Part shown: positions 23,381 to 33,096 of the stretch, piece by piece | Layout: each line of letters begins with the position of its first letter | Numbering within the stretch: position 1 is the stretch's first letter | DNA from: Paragorgia papillata | Lineage: Eukaryota > Cnidaria > Anthozoa > Scleralcyonacea > Coralliidae | Assembly: GCA_035771165.1 (NCBI GenBank) | Contig: JAWNZC010000285.1 | Location: 2,036,501-2,100,500 of the forward strand | Reading direction: 5' to 3' | DNA: 64,000 nucleotides | Made by a program: the position numbers and the translations under genes | Notes under the pieces: model-generated | What the model saw: the letters and a program-made list of their open reading frames with translations, nothing else | The model's database searches: none | What the model was told of the DNA's origin: nothing

Positions 23381-23863
23381 CTTAAAGTGTTTATGAAACG
23401 AAAATTAAGTTTGTCTTATTTGAAAGTACTTTTGAAATGACAAAGTAACATCTTTTGATGTTTTTCGTTTCCTTGCTTCGTTTATGAGATATTTCAGTTT
23501 GTTTTATATGTGAAACTAACCAGTGACATCACAACGTGCATAATGACTTACTGGGAAAGGTTATATATCTTTGCTATTACTAAACGGAATCAGTTGAAAA
23601 TGTATATTTCTGTTGTTGTAAGGGAAAAACGCACACATAATTGCTTTGAAGTGATTCCGTTTGATAACAGAAAAGATATATAACCTTTCCCAGTAAGTCA
23701 TTGTGCACCTTGTGATGTCACTGGTTAGTTTCACATACAAAACAAACTGAAATATCTCATAAACGAAGCAAGGAAACAAAAAACAGCAAAAGATCTTACT
23801 TTGCCATTTCAAAAGTTCTTTCAAATAAGACAAACTTAATTTTCGTTTCATAAACACTTTAAG
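23381..23863. repeat. foldback element with 212-bp arms
   Basis: 23381-23592 and 23652-23863 are near-perfect reverse complements separated by a 59-bp loop. Arms begin CTTAAAGTGTTTATGAAACG. The pair forms one long hairpin, as in foldback MITEs. No coding region. The flanks (23290-23380 and 23864-24155) contain nothing recognisable. Confidence 0.9.
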
Positions 23864-24160
23864 TGACGTGTTTCTACCAATTTGACAAAACCGAACAGTT
23901 TTGACTCTTGACAAAAAATCGCGTGTTTAGGCACACGTTGTGTTACGTGTTACGTACACGATGCGCGATACATAATGGTAAATAATATTTCTAGCATAGG
24001 TAACCAACGGTATATACAACTGTAAAAACTGTTTGCAAGTAATAAAACGATTTAGATCTCATAAAACCTGAACGAAATCTATTTTACAATTGCAGTTGCA
24101 TAGTTTCATCATCTGATAATCAATTTCTCGAATGACTGAGACAACATCTGCATCCGATAT

Positions 24161-25920
24161 CAGGGGCGGATTTAGCGTTAGTCAAATAAGTCATACGACT
24201 AAGGTAAAAAAATCCGCAAGAAAAAAAAATATCGTATCGTTCTTCGCTCGGTCTCGACTCTCGAGATCGCCGAGATAATCGATTAGGTGAGACTGCCGAC
24301 CGGCATTTTAACCCGTGCCGCGCGGTTGACTTTGTTCTTTCTCGACGGATTTGAGCCTATTGTATCAGCCGCTGTGATTGGTTGAATTTATAAATTAGCC
24401 TTTATAGCGACCTGTGATTGGTTTGCCGAGTGTTCGCCAGATTTCTTTGTCTTTCTCGACGGATTTAGACCCCTTGTATCACCCTTTCTGATTGGCTTAA
24501 TTTTTCAATAGTTCTTTATCAAGAGCACGGATTGGTTTAGCGGCGTTTTACTTTGTAGTTCTCGACTGATTTGTGGACTGATCAGTGATCGATTCTGACA
24601 ACTTGCACTAGTATCACTACAAGCGGATTCTTTCGTTTGGAACATGGCTTTGCCCAATACAAACGTGATAGATCTTGATGTATTCGCTTTGGAGGACAAC
24701 GACGAGATGTGTTGCGAGAGATTTATAAAACGGCAAGTTTAATACCGTCGACTCGAGGGTCAACAAGCGAAGGATGCTTTGCGCAAAGGAGCATTTTACC
24801 AAGATTGGCAAGACGCTTCAAAGGAATTTTGGCACTGAGATATACGTGGTAATATACGCAAACAATGACAAGAAGAAACCTCGTGCTGCTCTCAGGTAAG
24901 CAGATTTTTCTGCCTTAATTATTTTCTAGTTTCTAGTGTATAAAGACATATAAATTCTACATGGAATTTTAATAAATACAACAATGACAACCTTCGCCAC
25001 GATTGAGACCTAAAGGTGACCTTTATTATTGTTTAGAATCTTATTTATATATCTACGTGTTTGTAGCGCAAGTAGCTCAAATTCATTCAGGGTTTTCCCT
25101 TCTTGTATTTGTTTATATAAATGGTTTGAAAACTTAATTGAATATTAATGTGATTTTGAGACTAGCATTGTAGCAAGAATAGAAATACAAGCTAAAGGAT
25201 TTTGTCAAGATTGGATAATGTAGACTACTTCATAAATTCATAAAATAGATAGTGAGGTCTGGCAATCATAATTATGTTATTTTATGTGAGAGACCATAGT
25301 TAGGGCCTGATTTCAAGGTAGGGTTACCCCTACCCTGGGTCAACTATATTAGATGTAGTTACCAAACAGGTAAAAAGTTGTCCTGGGTAGGTGAGTTATC
25401 CCTACCAATGCATTTACAAGGACAAAACATAACCCAGCTATAGGGTAACCCTAGCACCCAGGTTACCCTAGTGTCCTCGTAAATACGACAAACAAAAAAA
25501 CAAACAGGAAATGTATGAAAGCTAGGGTAACCAGTGTGCTAGAGTAACGCAGTGGCTAGGATAATACCTCCTTGTAAATAAGCTCTGAATATAGAGACTG
25601 AGTCAGGCCTACAGCATTTTTGAATTTGACATAGTATTTAAATGTTTTAGGTCTGAGGCACCTGGGAATTGCCTGTACAGCTCTGTTTCGAGCTCTTGAG
25701 TGAAATGGTCTAACCTGCTGCATGGTTATCAGTTTCATATAAAATATTTGAAGTCATGAATCTTATTAAATATTTGAAGTAGATGTATTGTATCTGTTGT
25801 TTATTTCTTTGTTAAAATAATTAAATTTCTGGGTTCGGGGAGCATTACCACCACCCCACCCCACCCTATAGAACCCAAATATTTTGGACTAAGGTGACAA
25901 AAATCCTAGATCCGCCCCTG
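24161..25920. mobile_element. hAT-like non-autonomous element with 5-bp TSD
   Basis: Ends are CAGGGGCGGAT and ATCCGCCCCTG, flanked by a perfect GATAT duplication (24156-24160, 25921-25925). CAGGGGCGG termini are typical of hAT-related elements; a 5-bp duplication would place it in a hAT5-type group. Inside, 24644-24742 is a 32-codon ORF and 24894 has a GTAAGC donor-like site, perhaps decayed exons. 25310-25560 is rich in GGTTACCCTA/TAGGGTAACC motifs. No transposase is visible. Confidence 0.75.
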
Positions 25921-25925
25921 GATAT

Positions 25926-26676
25926 TAAATAGTTTTACATTTAAACCGCTATCAATAAGATACAACGGCTGTGTGATGCTGTCGGCTTGGTCTTATTTTT
26001 AAGTGGGTACTATCTTATGCGCAAGCTAGGTGTGAAGTTTTGCAAATCTGAAACTGACCGAAATCCGACAACGTCGCGGTTAACGTTAATTGACTTAGGC
26101 CAGCTTCAAACAACGAAGTTCAATACTCATAGCAAATTGATCCGTTTAGTTCTATGTCCTGGCCAGGCGCCATACTCTAGAAGTAGTTGGCTGCTATAGC
26201 CAAATGCGAAAACCAGACGGCATCCAAATAGTCATTTCCAACAAACAATTTTAGACCACACCAGTTCATGCACCTATACCATTTTGACATACAACGCTAA
26301 ATCCCACACACCTGGAAACATCGCATATAGTAGCTCACAAAACAATGCAAACGCCAAAGCCAAACTCAGGGGGGATTTCCATTAAGACTTACTTCAGTTT
26401 TTTATTCATTACCAATAGCAACAGTAAAAATGATAACAAACAGGTAAACGTGTGCACATTGTGCCACTTTTGGATTCATTTAAAGCCTTAAAGTGTTTAT
26501 GCATCGAAATTTTGAGTTAAACTTCTTTTATACAGTTAGATTGCTGGACTTCTTCCGATCATTTTGAGCTATCGCAAGCAAAATTCTGTAAACTATAAGT
26601 TACTTGTAAAGTGGTTTGAAATTAGCATTTCTTAGCATTTCCGTGCGAAAATTGAACGCTTCCATTTCAATGCGTG
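25926..26676. other. intergenic region before THAP gene
   Basis: No ORF, repeat or element end was recognised. The proximal part is probably the promoter region of the THAP gene. Confidence 0.4.
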
Positions 26677-26684
26677 TGACGTCA
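26677..26684 (+). promoter_or_regulatory. CRE-type palindrome TGACGTCA
   Basis: A perfect 8-bp cAMP-response element lies 35 bp upstream of the THAP gene ATG. An identical site is at 53669-53676 without a gene beside it. Function is inferred from the consensus only. Confidence 0.4.
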
Positions 26685-26718
26685 CAGTGAGGACGGAAGC
26701 TCAGTTACTATTGTCAAC

Positions 26719-27457
26719 ATGGCAACTGAGAATCCCGTAGATAATCCAGATGTTTCCAATTCTACTAAGACTAAGCCTCATGGAGGACGATATTGCGTTG
26801 CCGGATGGCGAAATGGAGAAAGCTGTTCAAACGGCCAACATACTAAAGGAATATCAATGCACAGTTTCCCTAACAAGGACAAAATGAGAGAAATACATCA
26901 AATGTGGGTCAAGTTCGTTCGAAGACATCGTGCAAATTTTGTTCCTTCACCACACTCTCAACTCTGCTCGATGCACTTCGAAGATTCAGCTTTTACTATG
27001 TCAGGGCAAATAGCAAAGTCGTTAGGCATAAGGAGAACATTGAATGCAGATGATGTACCGACGGTAGATACCGCGGGGACCCCATATTCTTCAGAAATGT
27101 CAGATCGTGAACGAAGACAGGTAGGTCAGTGTGGTGAATAATCGAATTTAATTATTTTTTATAATAAATCACTCCTTGGTTAATCGAAAGCCCTTTTCTA
27201 CCAGATTCTTCGTCGCAGTTTAGATAGCAAAGTGAAGCCAGAAGCGAGTAGTTCTGTCGACGTCAGCTCGGGAAATGACATTGAAATAATCGAAGGGAGT
27301 CGAACAAGTACTGGTGCAGCCGGAAATCCCTGAAGTAATAACTCTAGAGTCTTGTACTAATAAGTGTCAAACCCTTCAGAAGCAAGTAATCAAGCTGCAA
27401 AAGAAGGTTAGCTGGCTGAGAAAATCCAAGAATTCCCTGATAGAAAGAATGAAACAG
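26719..27457 (+). CDS. THAP-domain protein, two exons, 3' end lost
   Basis: Exon 1 (26719-27120) starts at an ATG and encodes a C2CH THAP zinc domain. It runs from YCVAGWRNG (residue about 26) through the FVRRHRANFVPSPHS core to LCSMHFEDSAF. THAP domains bind DNA in a sequence-specific way and are shared with P-element transposases. A good donor (CAG/GTAGGT) ends exon 1. Exon 2 starts after CTACCAG at 27205 and ends at CAG/GTTAGA (27457). It encodes an acidic linker and a coiled coil (KCQTLQKQVIKLQKKVSWLR). The frames for the linker and the coiled coil differ, so a 1-nt lesion lies near 27300-27315, or a splice was misread. Further exons would fall in or beyond the PLE/retrozyme cluster and were not found. 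Confidence 0.6.
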
Positions 27458-27603
27458 GTTAGAACTGTAAAACACTGTATTATATATATATATATATATA
27501 TAAGTGAGTTATGGTTCACGAAATGTTAGAGAGTGCTCAATACCATATAGATAGAGCAAAATACAAAGTATAAAGTATAGTTTTACCTTAAAGTCTTCGC
27601 TAC

Positions 27604-27633
27604 CAGAGGTTTCACCCTAAACGGGATCATCAG
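27604..27633 (-). ncRNA. hammerhead-like core in inverted PLE1 tail
   Basis: Exact inverted copy of the core at 29355-29384, with the same CTGATGA...GAAA arrangement on the minus strand. Confidence 0.5.
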
Positions 27634-27931
27634 GCGACTGGAAAATATCGGTTAGTGGGCTGCTTAAATGCGTTAGTTGGGGCGTGGGTGTGGGCGTCGA
27701 AACGTCCGGCGCATTCATTTGGAGCGTGGGTGTGGGCGTCGAAACGTTGCGCGCATTCCTTTGATTGTTTAGGTTGTTGATCCGAAATCTATTTTTGTGC
27801 CGACACGTCGAAACTATTTCTGATCTTTTGTTGAGTAAGAGTTGTTTGTCTGCCTTCATGATGAAAAGTTTTTCGTCCAAACATAAATTGCATCTTTTTG
27901 ATCCTCCCGTGTAAGAAATTGAGCCAGAAAT

Positions 27932-29371
27932 TTGGCTATTATTACCGAAAGTGACATTTCAATTATAAAACACGCTAGAAAATCGCTCCTTTTCAACAAC
28001 GAAAAACCGTGGATAAAAAAAGACAGCAACAGTTTATTTGATGTTACCATGGGTAGCTATGACGGCGCTGAAGTATGCGAACTAGTAGGCCTTTTCATTC
28101 TAAACGACCTAGGGAAAAAGTTTGGCAACCAAAATATTGGCCTATATAGAGACGACGGATTGGCAGTACTAAAAAATAAGACCGCACGATTGGCAGACAA
28201 AACAAGAAAAGATCTTCACAAAAGTTTCGAACAGTTTGGCTTAAAAATCACGGCAGAAGCAAATTTAATTTCAGTAAACTTTTTAGACGTCACTTTCGAC
28301 CTAAGCAATGGAAAATACAAACCTTTTCGAAAGCCCAATGACGATCCATTATACATAAACAAGCAATCAAACCACCCACCAAGCATTTTAAGACAGCTAC
28401 CTACATCAATCAACAAGCGCATTTCCCTCCTCTCGTCTGACGAGCGGACATTCCATCAAACCGCACCAATTTACCAAGATGCATTAAGGCGCAGCAATTT
28501 CAACCATGAGCTAAACTACACACAAGAAGCACCACAGCAAACACGCAGAAATAGACGCCGCAATATCATCTGGTTTAACCCTCCATTTAACAGAAATGTC
28601 AAAACAAACATAGGACGCAACTTTCTTAGCCTTATTGACAAGCACTTTCCACCAGGACACAAGCTTCACAAACTTTTTAACAGAAACACAGTCAAGATTA
28701 GCTATAGTTGCATGAACAACGTCAAGTCTATTATCACGAAACATAATTCACGCACAATCAGGAAAAGCAAACCACGAAGCATAGTTACAAGCAGTTGCAA
28801 TTGCAGGATTAAGGACAATTGCCCCCTACGTGGGCAATGCATGACAAACAACATAGTATACAAGGCATCTATTTCCATAAGCAACACGAACATCACCAAG
28901 CAATACATTGGCATGACAGCAAGTACATTTAAAGAGCGATATCGTAACCATACTAAATCTTTCCAGAATAAAAAGTATTCAAATGAGACGGAACTTTCGA
29001 AATACATTTGGAATCTAAAAGAAAAAAACCAAAGTTTCGACATAACCTGGTCTATACTAAAACACTCAATTTCTTACACGGGAGGATCAAAAAGATGCAA
29101 TTTATGTTTGGACGAAAAACTTTTCATCATGAAGGCAGACAAACAACTCTTACTCAACAAAAGATCAGAAATAGTTTCGACGTGTCGGCACAAAAATAGA
29201 TTTCGGATCAACAACCTAAACAATCAAAGGAATGCGCGCAACGTTTCGACGCCCACACCCACGCTCCAAATGAATGCGCCGGACGTTTCGACGCCCACAC
29301 CCACGCCCCAACTAACGCATTTAAGCAGCCCACTAACCGATATTTTCCAGTCGCCTGATGATCCCGTTTAG
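27932..29371 (+). pseudogene. PLE1 reverse transcriptase (partial) with GIY-YIG endonuclease
   Basis: 479 codons are open. Residues 36-80 hold the PLE RT core, FDVTMGSYDGAEVCELVG and the catalytic YRDDGL (residues 72-77). Everything upstream of this in a full PLE (N-terminal RT) is missing and replaced by the inverted tail. A Cys-rich linker (SSCNCRIKDNCPLRGQC) leads into GIY-YIG: NIVYKAS, YIGMT, KERYRNHTKSF and the ETELSKYI Glu. The C-terminal end contains a repeated PTPTLQ / PTPTPQ segment. The ATG at 27932 lies at the truncation edge and is not the native start. The frame is otherwise undamaged. Confidence 0.88.
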
Positions 29372-29384
29372 GGTGAAACCTCTG
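29355..29384 (+). ncRNA. hammerhead-like core in PLE1 3' tail
   Basis: CTGATGA (29355-29361), a CCC/GGG stem with GTTTA loop, then GAAA (29375-29378) form a hammerhead catalytic core. The RT-nuclease stop codon (TAG 29369-29371) lies in the stem-II loop. Hammerhead motifs in PLE tails are established. A full helix I was not evident, so activity is uncertain. Confidence 0.55.
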
Positions 29385-29418
29385 GTAGCGAAGACTTTAA
29401 GGTAAAACTATACTTTAT

Positions 29419-29462
<44 letters not shown>

Positions 29463-29593
29463 TTTGAGCACTCTGGGCCCATGCGCACTTCACGCTATCT
29501 GAATGTACTTCACCGATGCTGTCCCACATGCGGTGGTCACCGGCCATCGCATGTGTATAAGTAATTGATGAAATTCATTCAGATTGTTCCAAG

Positions 29594-29636
29594 CTACACT
29601 GATGAGCTGTTGTACAGCGAAACACCGTGTCTGTAG
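29594..29636 (+). ncRNA. hammerhead ribozyme, unit 1
   Basis: All elements are visible. Helix I is CTACA (29594-29598) with TGTAG (29632-29636). The core is CTGATGA (29599-29605). Helix II is GCTGT/ACAGC with a TGT loop. GAAA follows at 29619-29622. A short helix III is ACA/TGT around a CCG loop. The cleavage triplet GTC ends at 29631. Helix I is the open end, so this is a type-I arrangement. Cleavage would fall after C29631 and release 277-nt monomers from array transcripts. Confidence 0.88.
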
Positions 29637-29870
29637 ATTGAACTATGTACGCTCCTTCACTTCGGTGTTGTTGAGCACTCTGTGAAGTTGCCGTGGGTAC
29701 CTATTAGCAATAATGCAACACTCACTACCCTTGTGGAAGTTTGAGCACTCTGGGCCCATGCGCACTTCACGCTATCTGAATGTACTTCACCGATGCTGTC
29801 CCACATGCGGTGGTCACCGGCCATCGCATGTGTATAAGTAATTGATGAAATTCATTCAGATTGTTCCAAG

Positions 29871-29913
29871 CTACACTGATGAGCTGTTGTACAGCGAAAC
29901 ACCGTGTCTGTAG
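29871..29913 (+). ncRNA. hammerhead ribozyme, unit 2
   Basis: Same 43-nt fold as unit 1, offset by 277 bp. Confidence 0.87.
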
Positions 29914-30147
29914 ATTGAACTATGTACGCTCCTTCACTTCGGTGTTGTTGAGCACTCTGTGAAGTTGCCGTGGGTACCTATTAGCAATAATGCAACGCTC
30001 ACTACCCTTGTGGAAGTTTGAGCACTCTGGGCCCATGCGCACTTCACGCTATCTGAATGTACTTCACCGATGCTGTCCCACATGCGGTGGTCACCGGCCA
30101 TCGCATGTGTATAAGTAATTGATGAAATTCATTCAGATTGTTCCAAG

Positions 30148-30190
30148 CTACACTGATGAGCTGTTGTACAGCGAAACACCGTGTCTGTAG
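30148..30190 (+). ncRNA. hammerhead ribozyme, unit 3
   Basis: Same 43-nt fold, offset by 277 bp from unit 2. Confidence 0.87.
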
Positions 30191-30424
30191 ATTGAACTAT
30201 GTACGCTCCTTCACTTCGGTGTTGTTGAGCACTCTGTGAAGTTGCCGTGGGTACCTATTAGCAATAATGCAACGCTCACTACCCTTGTGGAAGTTTGAGC
30301 ACTCTGGGCCCATGCGCACTTCACGCTATCTGAATGTACTTCACCGATGCTGTCCCACATGCGGTGGTCACCGGCCATCGCATGTGTATAAGTAATTGAT
30401 GAAATTCATTCAGATTGTTCCAAG

Positions 30425-30467
30425 CTACACTGATGAGCTGTTGTACAGCGAAACACCGTGTCTGTAG
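30425..30467 (+). ncRNA. hammerhead ribozyme, unit 4
   Basis: Same 43-nt fold, offset by 277 bp from unit 3. Confidence 0.87.
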
Positions 30468-30701
30468 ATTGAACTATGTACGCTCCTTCACTTCGGTGTT
30501 GTTGAGCACTCTGTGAAGTTGCCGTGGGTACCTATTAGCAATAATGCAACGCTCACTACCCTTGTGGAAGTTTGAGCACTCTGGGCCCATGCGCACTTCA
30601 CGCTATCTGAATGTACTTCACCGATGCTGTCCCACATGCGGTGGTCACCGGCCATCGCATGTGTATAAGTAATTGATGAAATTCATTCAGATTGTTCCAA
30701 G

Positions 30702-30744
30702 CTACACTGATGAGCTGTTGTACAGCGAAACACCGTGTCTGTAG
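30702..30744 (+). ncRNA. hammerhead ribozyme, unit 5
   Basis: Same 43-nt fold, offset by 277 bp from unit 4. Confidence 0.87.
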
Positions 30745-30978
30745 ATTGAACTATGTACGCTCCTTCACTTCGGTGTTGTTGAGCACTCTGTGAAGTTGCC
30801 GTGGGTACCTATTAGCAATAATGCAACGCTCACTACCCTTGTGGAAGTTTGAGCACTCTGGGCCCATGCGCACTTCACGCTATCTGAATGTACTTCACCG
30901 ATGCTGTCCCACATGCGGTGGTCACCGGCCATCGCATGTGTATAAGTAATTGATGAAATTCATTCAGATTGTTCCAAG

Positions 30979-31021
30979 CTACACTGATGAGCTGTTGTAC
31001 AGCGAAACACCGTGTCTGTAG
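30979..31021 (+). ncRNA. hammerhead ribozyme, unit 6 (last)
   Basis: Same 43-nt fold. The array ends a few bases downstream (GATTGAACTAT then TA repeats), so the terminal partial unit still keeps a whole ribozyme. Confidence 0.87.
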
Positions 31022-31096
31022 ATTGAACTATATATATATATATATATATATAAGTTAAGTTAAGTTAATGTAGACTCCTTCAGGCAAATTTTAAAA

Positions 31097-31153
31097 GATT
31101 TTATTCTTAATTACAGACGTTTCGCCGGTTAAGGCTTCATCAGTGAATAAATC
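31097..31153 (-). ncRNA. hammerhead motif in PLE2 3' tail
   Basis: Minus-strand counterpart of 32916-32972 at the native 3' end, with the same core and helix I. Confidence 0.65.
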
Positions 31154-31346
31154 TAAAATAATATACGTCCTCTTTATATACACGGCTAATTAATTAAAAT
31201 ACATGAATAAATTTATTTATTTTTTTATATATGAATACTACATGATATTAAAATATAACAACCAAATTAATGGAAAGGATTAGATTATATGCCGATAATT
31301 TAAAACTTGATAATAAAATTAAATTACTTATGAATAGGACGTAAAA

Positions 31347-32414
31347 TTAAATGCTAAGAATTCTGCCAACACAACCGTTCATAATGTTTTGTGAATGTTT
31401 ACGAATCTCTAACGCTTCAATTACTTTGCGTTCCCTATGATTTCTTACATTGCTATGAATGATTTCCCAACTAATTGGAGATCCAATCTGTGGGTCAATG
31501 TTATGAGATTTTAGATGTGTATACACTGTCTGTTTTTTCATACGTAGGTGCTCTTTCATACGCGAGCCAGTAGATCTCCCGGTTTCACCAATATAAACAG
31601 AATCGCAATGAAAACAAATTATGCGATAAACGGTATGCTTCACTAGGCAACGGTTTGGTTTCAAGGACAATTTGCATGTACAGCAATCTTTAGGACAGTT
31701 TTGTTTCTCTTTTGACGGCACAAAAGTCCTCGATAGTGGTTGTCCATTCATGAAATGAATCCTGACGTTTTTTATGCCCGATCGCCGTACAACAGCCAAA
31801 GCACGGCGTCTAAAATCTTTGTTTATGAATGGTAATTTTAAATAAACGAATTTATCGGGATCTTCTCTGTATGGTTCGGTTCGCAGTGTTTGTTTTATAA
31901 CCGATTTGACAAACTTTTTTGGATATCCATTACGAGTAAATATAGATGTTATTTTACGAAGCGACTTTGTTCTGGCTGAAGGATCGGTTGATCGGGAGAT
32001 GGCTCTTCTCGTTTCTCCTACCAGAATGGACCTTTTAGATGCTATTGAACCATGGCTATCCCACGAGGTGATGCATTGGCTATGCATAGGTTTCACATAC
32101 AATGTCGTCGTAAATTTATTCGTTTCGAGATCAAGTGATACTAGAGTGTCTAAGTACGGTAATTTATTTTCGTTAGGCAATTCAATGGTAAATTTTATTG
32201 CGTCACTCAAATTGTTCGCCGTAGTCAATAGTTTTTCGTCGTTGATTGAATTCGATGTCCATGCGAGGAAAATATCGTCAATGAGTCTTCTCAGAAAAAT
32301 GGTTCCCTTAAATGTATCTACGAGTTGGGTATCAAGGTCGTTCATATAAATGATTGCCAACATCGGGGCAAGGTTATAATGATTGCTGTACATGCAAATT
32401 GTCCTTGAAACCAA
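31347..32414 (-). pseudogene. PLE2 reverse transcriptase (partial) with GIY-YIG endonuclease
   Basis: Residues about 14-50 hold the end of RT (NLAPMLAIIYMND...RRLIDDIFLAW). The box reads LIDD where most RTs have YxDD, so the catalytic motif is altered or divergent. A thumb region (PYLDTLVSLD), a basic linker with a Cys pair (CPKDCCTCKLS) and GIY-YIG follow: HTVYRIICFHC, VYIGETGRSTGSRMKEHL. Residues before the RT core come from the inverted tail junction and are not native. The frame is open to its stop at 31347. Confidence 0.85.
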
Positions 32415-32722
32415 ACCGTTGCCTAGTGAAGCATACCGTTTATCGCATAATTTGTTTTCATTGCGATTCTGTTTATATTGGTGAAACCGGGAGATCTACT
32501 GGCTCGCGTATGAAAGAGCACCTACGTATGAAAAAACAGACAGTGTATACACATCTAAAATCTCATAACATTGACCCACAGATTGGATCTCCAATTAGTT
32601 GGGAAATCATTCATAGCAATGTAAGAAATCATAGGGAACGCAAAGTAATTGAAGCGTTAGAGATTCGTAAACATTCACAAAACATTATGAACGGTTGTGT
32701 TGGCAGAATTCTTAGCATTTAA
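32381..32722 (+). pseudogene. inverted copy of the PLE2 GIY-YIG C-terminus
   Basis: This plus-strand frame repeats the last roughly 110 residues of the minus-strand PLE2 protein. It exists only because the 3' tail is inverted here; it has no RT and no native start. It keeps the GIY-YIG motifs (VYIGETGRSTGSRMKEHL). Confidence 0.85.
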
Positions 32723-32915
32723 TTTTACGTCCTATTCATAAGTAATTTAATTTTATTATCAAGTTTTAAATTATCGGCATATAATCTAATCCTTTCCATT
32801 AATTTGGTTGTTATATTTTAATATCATGTAGTATTCATATATAAAAAAATAAATAAATTTATTCATGTATTTTAATTAATTAGCCGTGTATATAAAGAGG
32901 ACGTATATTATTTTA

Positions 32916-32972
32916 GATTTATTCACTGATGAAGCCTTAACCGGCGAAACGTCTGTAATTAAGAATAAAATC
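32916..32972 (+). ncRNA. hammerhead motif in inverted PLE2 tail
   Basis: CTGATGA (32926-32932), GCC/GGC helix II, GAAA (32946-32949) and GTC (32951-32953). Distal helix I pairs GATTTATTC (32916-32924) with GAATAAAATC (32963-32972) across an internal loop. Helix III would be just AC/GT, as in PLE hammerheads that work as dimers through the ACGT palindrome. Confidence 0.65.
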
Positions 32973-33009
32973 TTTTAAAATTTGCCTGAAGGAGTCTACA
33001 TTAACTTAA

Positions 33010-33095
33010 CTTATATATATATTCCAGGCATGGCAACCTACACTCTTCCTTCATATATATATATATATATACATACATACATACATACATACCTA
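33010..33095. repeat. TA and TACA microsatellites
   Basis: TA runs at 33010-33021 and 33053-33071 are followed by (CATA)n to about 33092. Confidence 0.8.
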
Positions 33096-33096
33096 C

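Larger units (their letters stand above)
27565..29423 (+). mobile_element. Penelope-like element 1, 5'-truncated, with inverted 3' tail
   Basis: A PLE on the plus strand encodes the C-terminal part of RT and a GIY-YIG nuclease. Its 3' tail (29065-29423) is repeated in inverted orientation at the upstream end (27565-27923); both arms are 359 bp. TA microsatellites flank it (27478-27502; 29423-29461). 5' truncation and inverted partial terminal repeats are known features of PLEs. Confidence 0.88.
29461..31028 (+). repeat. retrozyme-like tandem array, 277-bp unit, 5.66 copies
   Basis: Units begin at 29462, 29739, 30016, 30293, 30570 and 30847, a constant 277-bp period. Five units are complete; the sixth ends at about 31028, just after its ribozyme, where a TA microsatellite starts. 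Copies are almost identical (one A/G difference seen near 29720 and its equivalents). Each unit contains one complete hammerhead ribozyme. No protein is encoded. Small non-coding tandem repeats with a hammerhead per unit define metazoan retrozymes, whose RNAs self-cleave to monomers and circularise. The array sits between the facing 3' ends of two PLEs. Confidence 0.88.
31051..33018 (-). mobile_element. Penelope-like element 2, 5'-truncated, with inverted 3' tail
   Basis: A second, unrelated-family PLE lies on the minus strand, its 3' end facing the retrozyme array. Arms 31051-31688 and 32381-33018 are 638-bp inverted repeats; the unique centre is 31689-32380. Both ends carry AGTTAAGTTAA units against TA microsatellites (31030-31052; 33010-33021). 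The design mirrors PLE1: truncated RT, intact GIY-YIG, inverted tail replacing the 5' end. Confidence 0.88.

Noticed and set aside
24644..24742. 32-codon ORF inside the hAT-like element
   Set aside because: Too short, no convincing family match and no supported splice to a next exon; kept only as a note on possible decayed exons.
29461..31028. CRISPR-like array
   Set aside because: Units are 277 bp, contiguous and have no unique spacers. The organism is a eukaryote and the unit carries a hammerhead.
32354..32722. Independent GIY-YIG gene on the plus strand
   Set aside because: It is the inverted copy of the PLE2 tail and identical to the minus-strand C-terminus.
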